Shown here piece after piece: positions 36,252 to 45,696 of a DNA stretch of 64,000 nt. The translations under genes were made by a program, and so were the position numbers. Below the pieces are notes generated by a model. That model searched no databases. It worked only from the letters and a program-made list of their open reading frames with translations, and had not been told where the DNA came from. The stretch comes from JAFKFJ01 sp963786445. GTDB lineage: Bacteria > Pseudomonadota > Alphaproteobacteria > Acetobacterales > Acetobacteraceae. The stretch covers positions 248,001-312,000 of the forward strand of contig CAWAZU010000025.1 of NCBI GenBank assembly GCA_963786445.1. The letters are read 5' to 3'. Position 1 is the first letter of the stretch. Every line of letters starts with the position of its first letter.

Positions 36252-37303
36252 CGCTCGCGCCGAAACTGGACCGCATCGTCGCGCGCGCCGACGAGCTGCG
36301 CGCGCTGCTGAGCGAGGGCGTCTCCGGCGACGCCTACGTGAAGGCGTCGAAGGAACTCGCGGAACTCTCGCCCGTCGTGCGGCGCATCGACGAGCTGCGC
36401 GGCGCCGAGCGCGAGGCCGCGGAAGCGGAAGCGATGCTCGGCGATCCCGAGCTGCACGAGCTGGCCGAAAGCGAACTGCAAGGGCTGCGCACGCGAATCC
36501 CGGGGTTGCAGCACGCGATCCGCCTCGCGCTGCTGCCGCGCGACGAGGCCGACGAGCGCGCCGCCATCCTGGAGGTACGCCCCGCCGCCGGCGGCGACGA
36601 GGCCGCGCTGTTCGCCGCCGAGCTGTTCGCGATGTACCAGAAATACGCCGGCGTGCGCGGCTGGCGGTTCGAGGTGCTGGACTACGACGACACCGGCCTG
36701 GGCGGCGTGAAAGGCGCGATCGCGGAGGTCGCCGGGCGCAACGTGTTCGCACGGCTGAAATACGAATCCGGCGTGCATCGCGTGCAGCGCGTGCCGGCGA
36801 CCGAGAACCAAGGCCGCATCCATACCTCCACCGTCACCGTCGCCGTGCTGCCCGAGGCCGAGGAAGTGGACGTGGAGATCGACGAGAACGATCTGCGCAT
36901 CGACGTCTATCGCGCTTCCGGCGCCGGCGGGCAGCATGTCAACAAGACGGAAAGCGCCGTGCGCATCACGCATCTTCCCAGCGGCATCGTGGTCGCGATG
37001 CAGGAGGAAAGGAGCCAGCACAAGAACCGTGCGAAAGCGATGAAGATTCTGCGCGCGCGGCTCTATGAGCAGAATCGCGAGCGGGCGCACGCGGTGCGCT
37101 CGGCCGACCGGCGCGCGCAGGTCGGCACCGGCGACCGCAGCGAGCGCATCCGCACCTACAACTTCCCGCAGGGCCGCGTCACCGACCACCGCATCAACCT
37201 GACGCTCCACCGCATCGAGCGCGTGATGCAGGGCGATCTGGACGAATTCATCGACGCGCTGACCGCCGAGGACGAGGCGGCGCGGTTGGCGGCGGAGGAG
37301 TAA
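36248..37303 (+). CDS. prfA: Peptide chain release factor 1
   Basis: 351 residues. VRPAAGGDEAALFAAELFAMY, the codon-recognition region (RVPATENQGRIHTSTVTVAVLPE, with the PxT-type selectivity) and the catalytic GGQ (ASGAGGQHVNKTESAVRI) identify RF1 rather than RF2. It starts inside the hisS stop (ATGA overlap), implying coupling. The prmC methylase that usually follows is absent; a palindrome and a convergent gene follow instead. Confidence 0.95.
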   Translation: MTLAPKLDRIVARADELRALLSEGVSGDAYVKASKELAELSPVVRRIDELRGAEREAAEAEAMLGDPELHELAESELQGLRTRIPGLQHAIRLALLPRDEADERAAILEVRPAAGGDEAALFAAELFAMYQKYAGVRGWRFEVLDYDDTGLGGVKGAIAEVAGRNVFARLKYESGVHRVQRVPATENQGRIHTSTVTVAVLPEAEEVDVEIDENDLRIDVYRASGAGGQHVNKTESAVRITHLPSGIVVAMQEERSQHKNRAKAMKILRARLYEQNRERAHAVRSADRRAQVGTGDRSERIRTYNFPQGRVTDHRINLTLHRIERVMQGDLDEFIDALTAEDEAARLAAEE

Positions 37304-37321
37304 GCGAGAGAGTTAGCCGCG

Positions 37322-37370
37322 GATGACGCAGATCATATTCTGATCTGCGTCATCTGCGACATCTGCGGAT
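37322..37370. repeat. Palindrome plus GCAGATxxx tandem units between convergent genes
   Basis: GATGACGCAGATCA (37322-37335) and its exact reverse complement (37341-37354) surround TATTC. The right side continues as CTGCGACATCTGCGGAT, so on the minus strand it reads as three 9-mers starting GCAGAT. This is a dispersed-repeat type known from many bacteria. It lies between prfA and the helicase, and is placed to serve as a bidirectional terminator. Confidence 0.65.
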
Positions 37371-37388
37371 TGTCCTCCGTGAGCTCGT

Positions 37389-38534
37389 TCAGGCCGCCCG
37401 CGCCAGCGCCTCGCCCGGCAGCGCCATCGGCGGAACTTTGGTGCGGATCAGCCGCTCGATGTCGCGCAGGAACGCCCGCTCGGCGTTGTCGCACAGGCTG
37501 ATCGCGGCACCGCCGGCGCCGGCGCGCGCGGTGCGGCCGATGCGATGCACGTAACTCTCCGGCACGTTCGGCAGCTCGAAGTTGATGACGTGGTCGATGC
37601 CGGTCACGTCGATGCCGCGCGCGGCGATGTCGGTCGCCACCAGCACCCGCGTCCGCCCGTTGCGGAACGACGCCAGCGCGCGCTCGCGCTGGCCCTGGTT
37701 CTTGTTGCCGTGGATCGCCTCGGCGGCGATGCCGTCCTCGGCGAGATGCTTCACCACGCGGTCGGCGCCGTGCTTGGTGCGCGTGAACACCAGCGTGCGC
37801 CCCTGCGCCTGCGAGCTGAGCAGCCGCGACAGCGCGCGCCGCTTGCCGCTCTGCTCGACGAAGATCACCCGCTGCTCGACCTGTTCCACGGTCGTCGCAA
37901 CCGGCGCGACGGCGACGCGCACCGGCGTGCGCAGCATGGTGTCGGCGAGGCCCGCGATCTCCTTCGGCATGGTCGCCGAGAAAAACATGGTCTGCCGCGC
38001 GCTTGGCACGTGCTGCACGATGCGGCGGATCGGCACGATGAAGCCGAGATCGAGCATGTGATCGGCTTCGTCCAGCACCAGCACTTCGACGCGGTCGAGC
38101 CGCACCGCACGGTCGCCCATCAGGTCGAGCAGCCGTCCGGGCGTTGCCACCAGCACGTCGATGCCGGCGGCGAGCGCCCGCACCTGCTGGCCCTTCGACA
38201 CGCCGCCGAACACGACGGCGACGCGCGTGCCCAGCGCCCGGCCGAGGGTGCGAAAACTTTCGGCGATCTGGGCGGCGAGTTCGCGCGTCGGCGCCAGGAT
38301 CAGCACACGCGGCGCGGTCGGCACGGCGCGCGAACCCTGGCGCAGCCGCTCCAGGATCGGCAGCGCGAACGCGGCGGTTTTTCCGGTGCCGGTCTGGGCG
38401 ATGCCCAGCACGTCGTGGCCGGCGAGTGCAGGCGGGATCGCCTGCGCCTGAATCGGGGTCGGCGCGACATAGTGCGCGCCGGCGACGGCCTTCAGCAACA
38501 AAGCGGAAAGGCCGAGGTCGGAAAACGAGGTCAT
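37389..38534 (-). CDS. rhlE: DEAD-box RNA helicase (RhlE-like)
   Basis: 381 residues. Q motif (PTPIQAQAIPPAL), Walker A AQTGTGKTAA (~residue 46), PTRELAAQI, VATPGRLLDL, LDEADHMLDLGF, FSATMP, VATDIAARGID and HRIGRTARAG make a complete two-RecA core without a long C-terminal extension, nearest to RhlE. Such helicases remodel rRNA or mRNA, often in the cold. A ~390-bp leader before the next gene contains no other coding signal and may hold its 5' UTR and promoter. Confidence 0.9.
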   Translation of the reverse strand: MTSFSDLGLSALLLKAVAGAHYVAPTPIQAQAIPPALAGHDVLGIAQTGTGKTAAFALPILERLRQGSRAVPTAPRVLILAPTRELAAQIAESFRTLGRALGTRVAVVFGGVSKGQQVRALAAGIDVLVATPGRLLDLMGDRAVRLDRVEVLVLDEADHMLDLGFIVPIRRIVQHVPSARQTMFFSATMPKEIAGLADTMLRTPVRVAVAPVATTVEQVEQRVIFVEQSGKRRALSRLLSSQAQGRTLVFTRTKHGADRVVKHLAEDGIAAEAIHGNKNQGQRERALASFRNGRTRVLVATDIAARGIDVTGIDHVINFELPNVPESYVHRIGRTARAGAGGAAISLCDNAERAFLRDIERLIRTKVPPMALPGEALARAA

Positions 38535-38927
38535 GCGTATCTTTCACGTGCGGCCGCGCGCCGCGCCGCAACGGGCATGGCACGGGCCATCGCGGTCGGC
38601 AGGACCGCGAACCGGCGCGATCGTCAGAGGAAAGCAGCTACCGGGAGATCGCTCCGCCTGCGCACCGGCACGGGGCCGGGAAGGGCACAGGATGGCAGCC
38701 CACAGAACCGCATCGGGGCGCGGACGCAACATGAGGGTGCAGCGCAGCAAAGTCAAGTGGCAAGACGAACCGGTCACCACCGTCAACGGATCTCGGGTCG
38801 CAGCAAATGCAGGCCGGAAAGCACCGCCGGCAAAATTGGCATGCGGCGGAAACGTGGCGTCATGCTATAGAACCGGCTGCCGTCCGATTTGCCGGCAGCT
38901 CCATTTGGCCACGTCGTCGGGTCTCGC
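38535..38927. other. Intergenic region without a recognised gene
   Basis: It holds divergent upstream regions of the helicase (minus) and the diguanylate cyclase (plus). A TATAGA hexamer (38875 region) precedes the cyclase start by ~50 bp, but no matching -35 element is found. No stable hairpin, tRNA or ORF with a Shine-Dalgarno is convincing. Confidence 0.4.
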
Positions 38928-40472
38928 ATGAAGCATTCTTCCGCCATCAGCCTCGCTGCGCACCGTCCGCCACCGCGTCCGCTCGCGCCGATCGACGACG
39001 AGAGTGACCATGAAGTCATGTTCGATCTCGCGCCGGTTTCGCTTTGGCTTGAGGATTACGGCGAACTGCGCGCGCTGTTCGCGGCATGGCGGCAGCGCGG
39101 CGTCACCGATCTGCGTGCCTGGCTGCAGGAAGATGCCGCACGGGTCGCGGCCTGCTCGCAGTGCATCCGCATCGTGAAGGTCAACCGCTGCACGCTGGCA
39201 CTCTACGAGGCCGCTGACCTGGCGCAGCTCGCCGCCAGTCTCGGCCGCGTGTTCCGCGACGACATGCTGGCCAGCCATATCGACGAGCTGGTGCAGCTCT
39301 GGGAAGGGAACGGCACGTTCTTCAGCAGCACGGTGAACTACACGCTGACCGGCAGGCGATTGGACATCCAGCTGCACGGCAACGTCCTGCCCGGCCACGA
39401 GGACACCTGGCGGCGCGTGCTGATCGCGATCGAGGACGTGACCGAGCGCGAGCAGGCGCGGCGCCGCCTCGCGCAGAGCGAACTGCACGCGCGCGGCCTG
39501 TTCGAGCACTCGCCGGTGTCGCTGTGGGTCGAGGATTTTTCCGCGGTCAAGCGGCTGCTCGACGGCGTGCGCGCCTGCGGCATCAGCGACTTCCACACCT
39601 TCATCGACGTGCATGCGGAATTCGTCGCGCGTTGCATGCAGGAGGTCCGCGTGCTGGACGTGAACCGCCACACGCTGACGCTGTTCGCCGCCGCCGACAA
39701 GGCCATGCTGCTGCGCCGCCTTGGCGACGTGTTCCGCGATGATATGCTGCAGCACTTCCGCGAGCAGCTCATCGACCTCTGGCAGGGCAGGCTGTTCCAG
39801 AGCCGCGAGGTGGTGAACTACTCGCTGAACGGCGACGAGTTGTACCTGCACCTGCAATTCTCGGTGCTGCCGGGCCACGAGCACGACTGGTCGCTGGTGC
39901 AGGTGGCGCTGACCGACATCACCGCGCGCAAGAAGGCCGAGGCGTATCTGGAGTTCCTCGGCCGCCACGACACGCTGACCCGGCTCTACAACCGCTCGTT
40001 CTTCGTCGATGGGATGAACCGGCTGGAGCGCAAGGGGCCGTTCCCGGTCAGCATCGTCATCATCGACCTGAACGGGCTGAAGGCGGCCAACGACACGTTC
40101 GGCCACGCCGCCGGCGATGCGCTGCTGCGCCGCGCCGGCGAGGTGCTCGGCGAGGCGGTGACGGAGCCGAACTGTGCCGCGCGCATCGGCGGCGACGAAT
40201 TCGCGCTGCTGCTGCCGGCGACCGACGCGCGCAGCGTCGCGCAGGTGATCGAGCGCATCGAGAAGCTGGTCGAGGTGAACAACCAGTTCTATCCCGGCAG
40301 CGCGCTGAGCCTGGCGATGGGGACCGCGACGGCCGCCGCCGGCGAACGGCTGGAGGCGGCGACCAAGCGCGCCGACCAGGCGATGTACGGCGCCAAGCGC
40401 GCCCATTACGCAACGCTCGGCCACGACGGCGGCGACGCCGCGTACGCCGCCGGGGCCCACGGCACGGATTGA
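38928..40472 (+). CDS. Diguanylate cyclase with two PAS-like sensory modules
   Basis: 514 residues, no membrane helix. Two similar ~145-residue modules (APVSLWLEDYGELRALFAAW from ~residue 34; SPVSLWVEDFSAVKRLLDGV from ~residue 195), each ending in a D(V/I)T(E/A)R PAS-type exit, are followed by a GGDEF domain: HDTLTRLYNRSFF, NDTFGHAAGDALL and catalytic RIGGDEFALLLP (~residue 420). An allosteric I-site RxxD is not obvious upstream of GGDEF. It makes cyclic di-GMP in response to a cytosolic signal. The duplicated module contains conserved Cys/His, so ligand or redox sensing is possible. Confidence 0.88.
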   Translation: MKHSSAISLAAHRPPPRPLAPIDDESDHEVMFDLAPVSLWLEDYGELRALFAAWRQRGVTDLRAWLQEDAARVAACSQCIRIVKVNRCTLALYEAADLAQLAASLGRVFRDDMLASHIDELVQLWEGNGTFFSSTVNYTLTGRRLDIQLHGNVLPGHEDTWRRVLIAIEDVTEREQARRRLAQSELHARGLFEHSPVSLWVEDFSAVKRLLDGVRACGISDFHTFIDVHAEFVARCMQEVRVLDVNRHTLTLFAAADKAMLLRRLGDVFRDDMLQHFREQLIDLWQGRLFQSREVVNYSLNGDELYLHLQFSVLPGHEHDWSLVQVALTDITARKKAEAYLEFLGRHDTLTRLYNRSFFVDGMNRLERKGPFPVSIVIIDLNGLKAANDTFGHAAGDALLRRAGEVLGEAVTEPNCAARIGGDEFALLLPATDARSVAQVIERIEKLVEVNNQFYPGSALSLAMGTATAAAGERLEAATKRADQAMYGAKRAHYATLGHDGGDAAYAAGAHGTD

Positions 40473-40505
40473 CGCGGCGCCGCGCGCGGCGGAAGAGGCC
40501 GCGCC

Positions 40506-41443
40506 ATGAAGCCCTCCGCGACCTGGCTGCTCACCGAGGATTTTGCCGGGCTGCACGCGCAGGCGCTCGGTCTGGCCGAGGCAGCGGGCCTGGCGGCGGA
40601 GCGGCGGGTGCTGCGCCCGCGCGGGCTGTGGCGGCATCTCGCGCCGTCGCTGTGGCCGTCGCCGCTGCGGGCGGTGGCGCCGGAGGCGCTGGCGCCGCCG
40701 CTGCCGGACCTGCTGATCGGTGCCGGCGGCAAGGCGGCGTCGGTGGTGGCGGCGCTGGGGCGGCGTGGTGCGCGGCGTGATCGTGCAGCATCCGCGGATG
40801 GACCCGCGCCGCTTCGACCTGATCGTGGCGCCGCGGCACGACGGCCTGACCGGCGCGAACGTGATCGTCACCCGCACCGCCCTGCATCGCGCGACGTTTG
40901 CGCGGCTGGCGGCGGCGGCCGAGCACTGGGCGCCGCGGTTTGCCCACCTGCCGCGTCCGCTGGTCTCGGTTCTCGTCGGCGGCGCCAACGGCCGGTTCCG
41001 GCTGGGGGCGGCGGAGGCGCGCGGCGCTGGCCGGGCAACTCGCGGACATGATGCGGCGCGACCGGGTCGGCCTGGCGCTGACGCCGTCGCGGCGCACCGA
41101 TCCCGCGGTCACGCGGGTGTTATCCGAGACGCTGGCGCCGCTCGGCGCGCTGGTGTGGGACGGGAACGGAGAAAATCCGTATTTCGGCATGCTGGCGCTG
41201 GCCGATGCGATCGTGGTGACGGCCGACAGCGTCTCGATGATCTCCGAGGCGGCGGCGACCGGGGCGCCGGTGCTGGTGGCCGAACTGCCCGGCCGGTCGC
41301 GGCGGCAGGCGGCGTTCCTGCGCGGCCTGATCGACGACGGGCGCGTGCGGCTCTATCAGGGGCGGTTCGAGCACTGGCCGGTGGTGCCGGTGGACGACAC
41401 CGCGGCGGCGGCCGAGGAGATGTGCCGCCGCTTCGGCTACTAG
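40506..41443 (+). CDS. ELM1-family (mitochondrial fission-like, DUF1022) protein; two frameshifts
   Basis: Starts WLLTEDFAGLHAQALGLAEA and keeps PDLLIGAGGKAA before a frame break near 40765 (one extra G in a G4 run restores ALGGVVRGVIVQHPRMDPRRFD). A second break near 41020 leads to LAGQLADMMRRDRVGLALTP, DGNGENPYFGMLALADAIVVTADSVSMISEA. This is the ELM1/DUF1022 glycosyltransferase-like fold, named from plant ELM1 but of unknown bacterial role. About 311 residues. It ends 9 bp before the next gene. Confidence 0.78.
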
Positions 41444-41452
41444 GGGACTGCC

Positions 41453-43345
41453 ATGCTGGACATCACCACGTTCGACGCCCGCGCCGGCGGCAATGTGCTC
41501 TACAAGGCGCTCGCCCACCCGCTCGCCGCCGAGGCCATCGAGCGGCTGTATGATCGCCTGCCGCAACCGATCGCGCTGGTCGATACCGATGACGTGGTGG
41601 CGGCGCTGCTGGCGCTGTCGCCGCGCGCGCCCCGCGTCGCGGGGCTTTTTGTGCAGGACGTGACGCTGGTGGGCGCGCGCCGCGCCGGCCATAGCGCGCG
41701 TCCGCTCACCGAACTGCCCCGCGCCGAGGCGCGCAGCGTACTGCTGGCGGCGTTCGATGCCGGGCGGGCGGCGGCGCGGGTACAACCCCTGGTCCCGGAA
41801 GGCGCAACCCTCGTTACGCTAGACGAGATAAAGCTGCCGGAACGGCTGCTGACCAACCCGCGCCGCACTCTCGACCGGCTCAATTATGCAACCAACTTCA
41901 GTTTTTTCCGGGACCAATCGGGCCTGTCCACGCGGCTGGTCACGGCGAACTACTGGGCCGGCTATGGGGCCGCGGCGGTGCGGCTGTGGCTGCGGCTGTT
42001 CGACGGCGCGGGGGCGGTGCTGGCGACCTGGGAAGAAGAGGCGCCGGCGGGGGCGGGCGGCATCGTCATCGACAGCGCGGAAGTGCGGGCCCGGTTCGGG
42101 CTGCCGGAGTTCGCCGGGCAGCTTTTTCTCCACGCGATCGGCGCCGCCGGGCATGACGTGGTGAAATACGCGCTGGACATTTTCGGAAGCGGCGAGGACC
42201 GCAGCCTGTCCTGCACGCACGACGCCAATGCCTGGCCGTCCGACCGCTACGCCGGCATCCCGGCGCCGGCGCGCGGCGAGCGTGTGTTGCTTTGGGTGCA
42301 GAACAGCCATGCCGTGCCGATCCCCGCGGGCGCGATCCAGCTCGACCGCATGGGCGCGGAACGTCCGGTGACGCTGCCGCGCGACATCGCGCCGTTCGCC
42401 AGCCTGGCACTGGATGTCGCCGACCTGCTGCCGGGCGTGCGCTGGCCGGCGCAAATCGAAATGCGGTGCGGCCGGCACGTGGTGCGGCCGCGCTACGAAG
42501 TGGTGCGCGACGGGCGCACGCGCATCGCGCACGCCAATGTCGAGCGCGCCGATCTGCGCCCCGACCCGATGATCCCGCGCCTGCCGGGCGAACTCGGCCG
42601 CGGCTATCTGCTGCCGGTTCCGGTTCTGCCGCGGCTGCGCTTCCGCACGCTGATCCAGCCGACGCCGATGGCGACGACGCAGGCGACGCTGCCGGTGCGG
42701 CTCGACATTTTCGAGCGCGACGGCAGCAAAGTCGCGGAGCATTTCCTCGGCTGCCTCGCGCGCGACCATTCGGTCGCGGTCGATCTCGACGACATCCTGC
42801 CCACCGGCGCGCTGGCCGATGGCGGGCATGTGGAGCTGGCCTATGATTTCCGCGACGGCGGCGAGGCGGACGGCTGGCTGCACACGCTGCTGCGCGCCGA
42901 GCATCGGGCGAGCGGCCATGTCGCCGAAAGCAGTTTCGGCGCGCACATCTTCAACACGCTGATGACCTATCGCGACGAGCCGCAATCCTATGCCGGCCCG
43001 CCGCCGGGCCTGTCCACGCGGCTGTTTCTGAAACTCGGCAGCGAGGGGCGGCGCAGCTTCACCGTGCTGATCTATCCCGCCTCGGCGCCGTTCCATCCGC
43101 ACTCGCAGACGTTTCTGGCGCTGCATGACGGCGCGGGCACGGCGATCGCCGAGGCAAAATTTGCCATCGCCTGCTCCGGCTCGCGGCGCGTCTTTCCCGA
43201 CGAGCATTTTTCCGCCGCCCAGATGCAGGGGGCGGGCGCGCGCGGCTACGTGCTGATCCGCGACGCTACCTGCCGGCTGTTCGGCTATCACGGGCTGATG
43301 GACGCGCAGGGCGGGTTCTCGCTCGACCACATGTTCGGGTTCTGA
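41453..43345 (+). CDS. Large conserved hypothetical protein (630 aa)
   Basis: A single uninterrupted frame of 630 residues, 9 bp after the ELM1-like gene. The N-terminal ~120 residues look alpha/beta (PQPIALVDTDDVVAALLALS); the rest is beta-rich with repeated hydrophobic strands (VRLWLRLFDGAGAVLATWEE, RLFLKLGSEGRRSFTVLIYP). No signal peptide, membrane helix or catalytic motif is recognised. The pairing with an ELM1 glycosyltransferase-like gene hints at a cell-envelope or glycan role. A terminator-like hairpin with T5 lies inside it at 41629-41650. Confidence 0.6.
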   Translation: MLDITTFDARAGGNVLYKALAHPLAAEAIERLYDRLPQPIALVDTDDVVAALLALSPRAPRVAGLFVQDVTLVGARRAGHSARPLTELPRAEARSVLLAAFDAGRAAARVQPLVPEGATLVTLDEIKLPERLLTNPRRTLDRLNYATNFSFFRDQSGLSTRLVTANYWAGYGAAAVRLWLRLFDGAGAVLATWEEEAPAGAGGIVIDSAEVRARFGLPEFAGQLFLHAIGAAGHDVVKYALDIFGSGEDRSLSCTHDANAWPSDRYAGIPAPARGERVLLWVQNSHAVPIPAGAIQLDRMGAERPVTLPRDIAPFASLALDVADLLPGVRWPAQIEMRCGRHVVRPRYEVVRDGRTRIAHANVERADLRPDPMIPRLPGELGRGYLLPVPVLPRLRFRTLIQPTPMATTQATLPVRLDIFERDGSKVAEHFLGCLARDHSVAVDLDDILPTGALADGGHVELAYDFRDGGEADGWLHTLLRAEHRASGHVAESSFGAHIFNTLMTYRDEPQSYAGPPPGLSTRLFLKLGSEGRRSFTVLIYPASAPFHPHSQTFLALHDGAGTAIAEAKFAIACSGSRRVFPDEHFSAAQMQGAGARGYVLIRDATCRLFGYHGLMDAQGGFSLDHMFGF

Positions 43346-43394
43346 GCGCAACCGTCACATCGGCGTTGCGGATTCTACGGGTCGCGCGTATGGA

Positions 43395-43420
43395 CTGACG
43401 TATCAGAACCGCTTACTGAT
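43395..43420 (+). promoter_or_regulatory. Candidate operator: overlapping CTGA/TCAG and ATCAG/CTGAT dyads
   Basis: CTGA-CGTA-TCAG (43395-43406) and ATCAG-N9-CTGAT (43402-43420) share a half-site, 24 bp before the XRE regulator's start. Small XRE repressors commonly bind such dyads in their own promoters. No clear -10/-35 could be fixed. Confidence 0.3.
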
Positions 43421-43443
43421 GTTTCGGACATGAGTTTCACCGC

Positions 43444-43698
43444 ATGATCTCCGCCGGCCAGATGCGGGCCGCGCGGGCGCTGCTGCAGATGGACCAGCGC
43501 CAGCTCGCCGAGCTGTCCGGCCTGTCGCTGCCGACCATCCAGCGCATGGAGGCGAGCGAGGGCGTGATCCGCGGCAACATCGACTCGCTGACCAAGCTCG
43601 TCGGCGCGCTGCACGCCGCCGGCATCGAGCTGATCGGCGAAGGCGCGGCCAGCCCGGACGGCGGGCGCGGCGTGCGGCTGCTGCGGCGCGCGCCATGA
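43444..43698 (+). CDS. Small XRE-family HTH regulator
   Basis: 84 residues, essentially one Cro/CI HTH: MRAARALLQMDQRQLAELSG, LSLPTIQRMEASEG, then a short tail (IELIGEG). The HTH recognises DNA as a dimer. Its stop overlaps the start of the antiporter-like gene (43695-43698), so it is the first cistron of the hydrogenase-like operon and probably its regulator. A dyad lies just upstream. Confidence 0.8.
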   Translation: MISAGQMRAARALLQMDQRQLAELSGLSLPTIQRMEASEGVIRGNIDSLTKLVGALHAAGIELIGEGAASPDGGRGVRLLRRAP

Positions 43699-45696
43699 TC
43701 CTTGTTCTCCTCTGCATCCTTGCCCTGCTGGCGGCGGGCGTTGCCGGCGCGGTGCGTGCGCGGGCCGCCGACGGGCGGCCGATCGTGTACGGCGCGAGCC
43801 TCGGTGCCTGCACGCTTGCCGGTCTCGCGGGGCTGCTATCGATCGGCGCGGCGCCGGCGACGCTCACGCTGCCGCTCGGCCTGCCCTGGATCGGCGCGCA
43901 TTTCCGCCTCGATGCGCTGGCGGCGTTCTTCCTGTTCGTGGTCAATCTCGGCGGCGCCGGCGCGAGCCTCTATGCGCTCGGCTACGGCCGCCACGAAACC
44001 GCGCCGGAGCGGGTGCTGCCGTTCTATCCGGCCTTCCTCGCCGGCCTGAACCTGGTCGTCGTCGCCGACGACGCCTTTTCCTTCCTGTTCGCCTGGGAGC
44101 TGATGTCGCTCGCCTCCTGGGCGCTGGTGGTCGCGCATCATCGCGCGGCGGAGAATCTGCGCGCCGGCTACGTCTATCTGGTGATGGCGAGCCTGTCCGG
44201 GCTGACGCTGCTGCTGGCGTTCGGCCTGCTGGCGGGTGCGGGCGGACACTACGATTTCGCCAGCATGCGCGCCGCCCCGCCCGCGCCGGGCGTGGCCGCG
44301 TTGGCGCTGCTGCTGGCGCTGCTCGGCACCGGCACGAAGGCGGGGCTGATCCCGCTGCACGCCTGGCTGCCGCTCGCGCATCCCGCCGCACCCAGCCATG
44401 TCTCGGCGCTGATGAGCGGCGTGATGACGAAAGTCGCCGTGTACGCCTTCGTCCGCATCGTCTTCGACCTGCTCGGCACGCCGCCGTGGTGGAGTGCGGT
44501 GGTGGTGCTGGCGGCCGGCGGCGTCACCGCCGTGCTGGGCGTGCTGTACGCGCTGATGGAGCACGACCTGAAGCGGCTGCTCGCCAACCACACGGTGGAG
44601 AACATCGGCATCATCTTCATCGGCCTGGGTCTCGCGATGGCGTTCCGCGCGAACGGCTTCGCGATCGGCGCCGCGCTGGCGCTGACCGCGGCGCTGTTCC
44701 ACGTGTTCAACCACGCCGTCTTCAAGAGCCTTCTGTTCTTCGGCGCCGGCGCGGTGCTGACCGCCACCGGCGAGCGCGACATGGAGCATCTCGGCGGGCT
44801 GATCCATCGCATGCCGAAAACCAGTTTCGCGTTCCTGATCGGCTGCGCGGCGATCTCGGCGCTGCCGCCGCTGAACGGTTTCGTCTCCGAGTGGCTCACC
44901 TTCCAGGCGATGCTGCTGCGTCCCGACCTGCCGCAATGGGGCCTGAAAGTGCTGATCCCGACCGACGGCGCGCTGCTGGCGCTCGCCGCCGCGCTGGCGG
45001 CGCGCGTGTTTCGTCAAGGCGTTCGGCGTGACGTTCCTCGGCCGCGCGCGCACGCCGGCGGCGGCGGCGGCGCGCGAGGTCGATCGCTGGTCGCTGGCGG
45101 CGATGTTGTTCTTCGCCGCCCTGTGCCTGTTCGCGGGCGTGCTGCCCGGGGCGCTGGTCGATATGCCTGGCGCCGGCGGTGCGGGCGCTGGTCGGCGCAG
45201 AGCATGCCGGCGCAGCTGGCGCTGCCCTGGCTGTCGCTGGTTCCCGTCGCGGCGGCGCGCAGTTCGTACAACGGGCTGCTGATTTTCGCGTTCATCGCGG
45301 CGGCGACGTGGCTCGCGGTGATCGCCGTGCATCGTTTCGCCTCGCAGCGATTTGCGCCGCGCGCCGGCCTGGGATTGCGGCTTTCCCGATGCGCGCCCGA
45401 TGACGCAGTACAGCGCCGCGAGCTTTGCCCAGCCGATCCGCCGCGTGTTCGGCACGACGCTGTTCGCCGCGCACGAGACGGTGACGCTGCCGCCGCCCGG
45501 CGACACCGCACCGGCGCGCATCGAGAAACACATAAGCGATCCGATCTGGGACGCGCTCTACGCGCCGGTCGGCAACGCGGTCGGCCGCACGGCGGACGCG
45601 ATGAACCGGCTGCAGTTCCTGACCATCCGCCGCTATCTGGCGTTCGTGTTCCTCGCCCTGGTGGCGCTGCTGCTGGCGCTGGCGCTGTGGCAGTGA
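43695..45696 (+). CDS. hyfB: Hydrogenase-4 subunit B-like / NuoL-type proton-translocating subunit; frameshifts
   Basis: A ~667-residue membrane protein of the Mrp/NuoL-HyfB family with ~14 helices. TKAGLIPLHAWLPLAHPAAPSHVSALMSGVMTKVA (~residue 215-250) holds the conserved lysine/histidine channel residues, and HDLKRLLANHTVENIGII follows. It should pump ions as part of the Ehr/Hyf-like complex. Frame breaks occur near 45015 (TTTC for TTC), 45155, 45200 and 45370; FVTFLG, VTFLGRARTP, MPAQLALPWLSLVP and FVFLALVALLLALALW restore a coherent C-terminus. Its TGA overlaps the GTG of the next gene. Confidence 0.83.
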
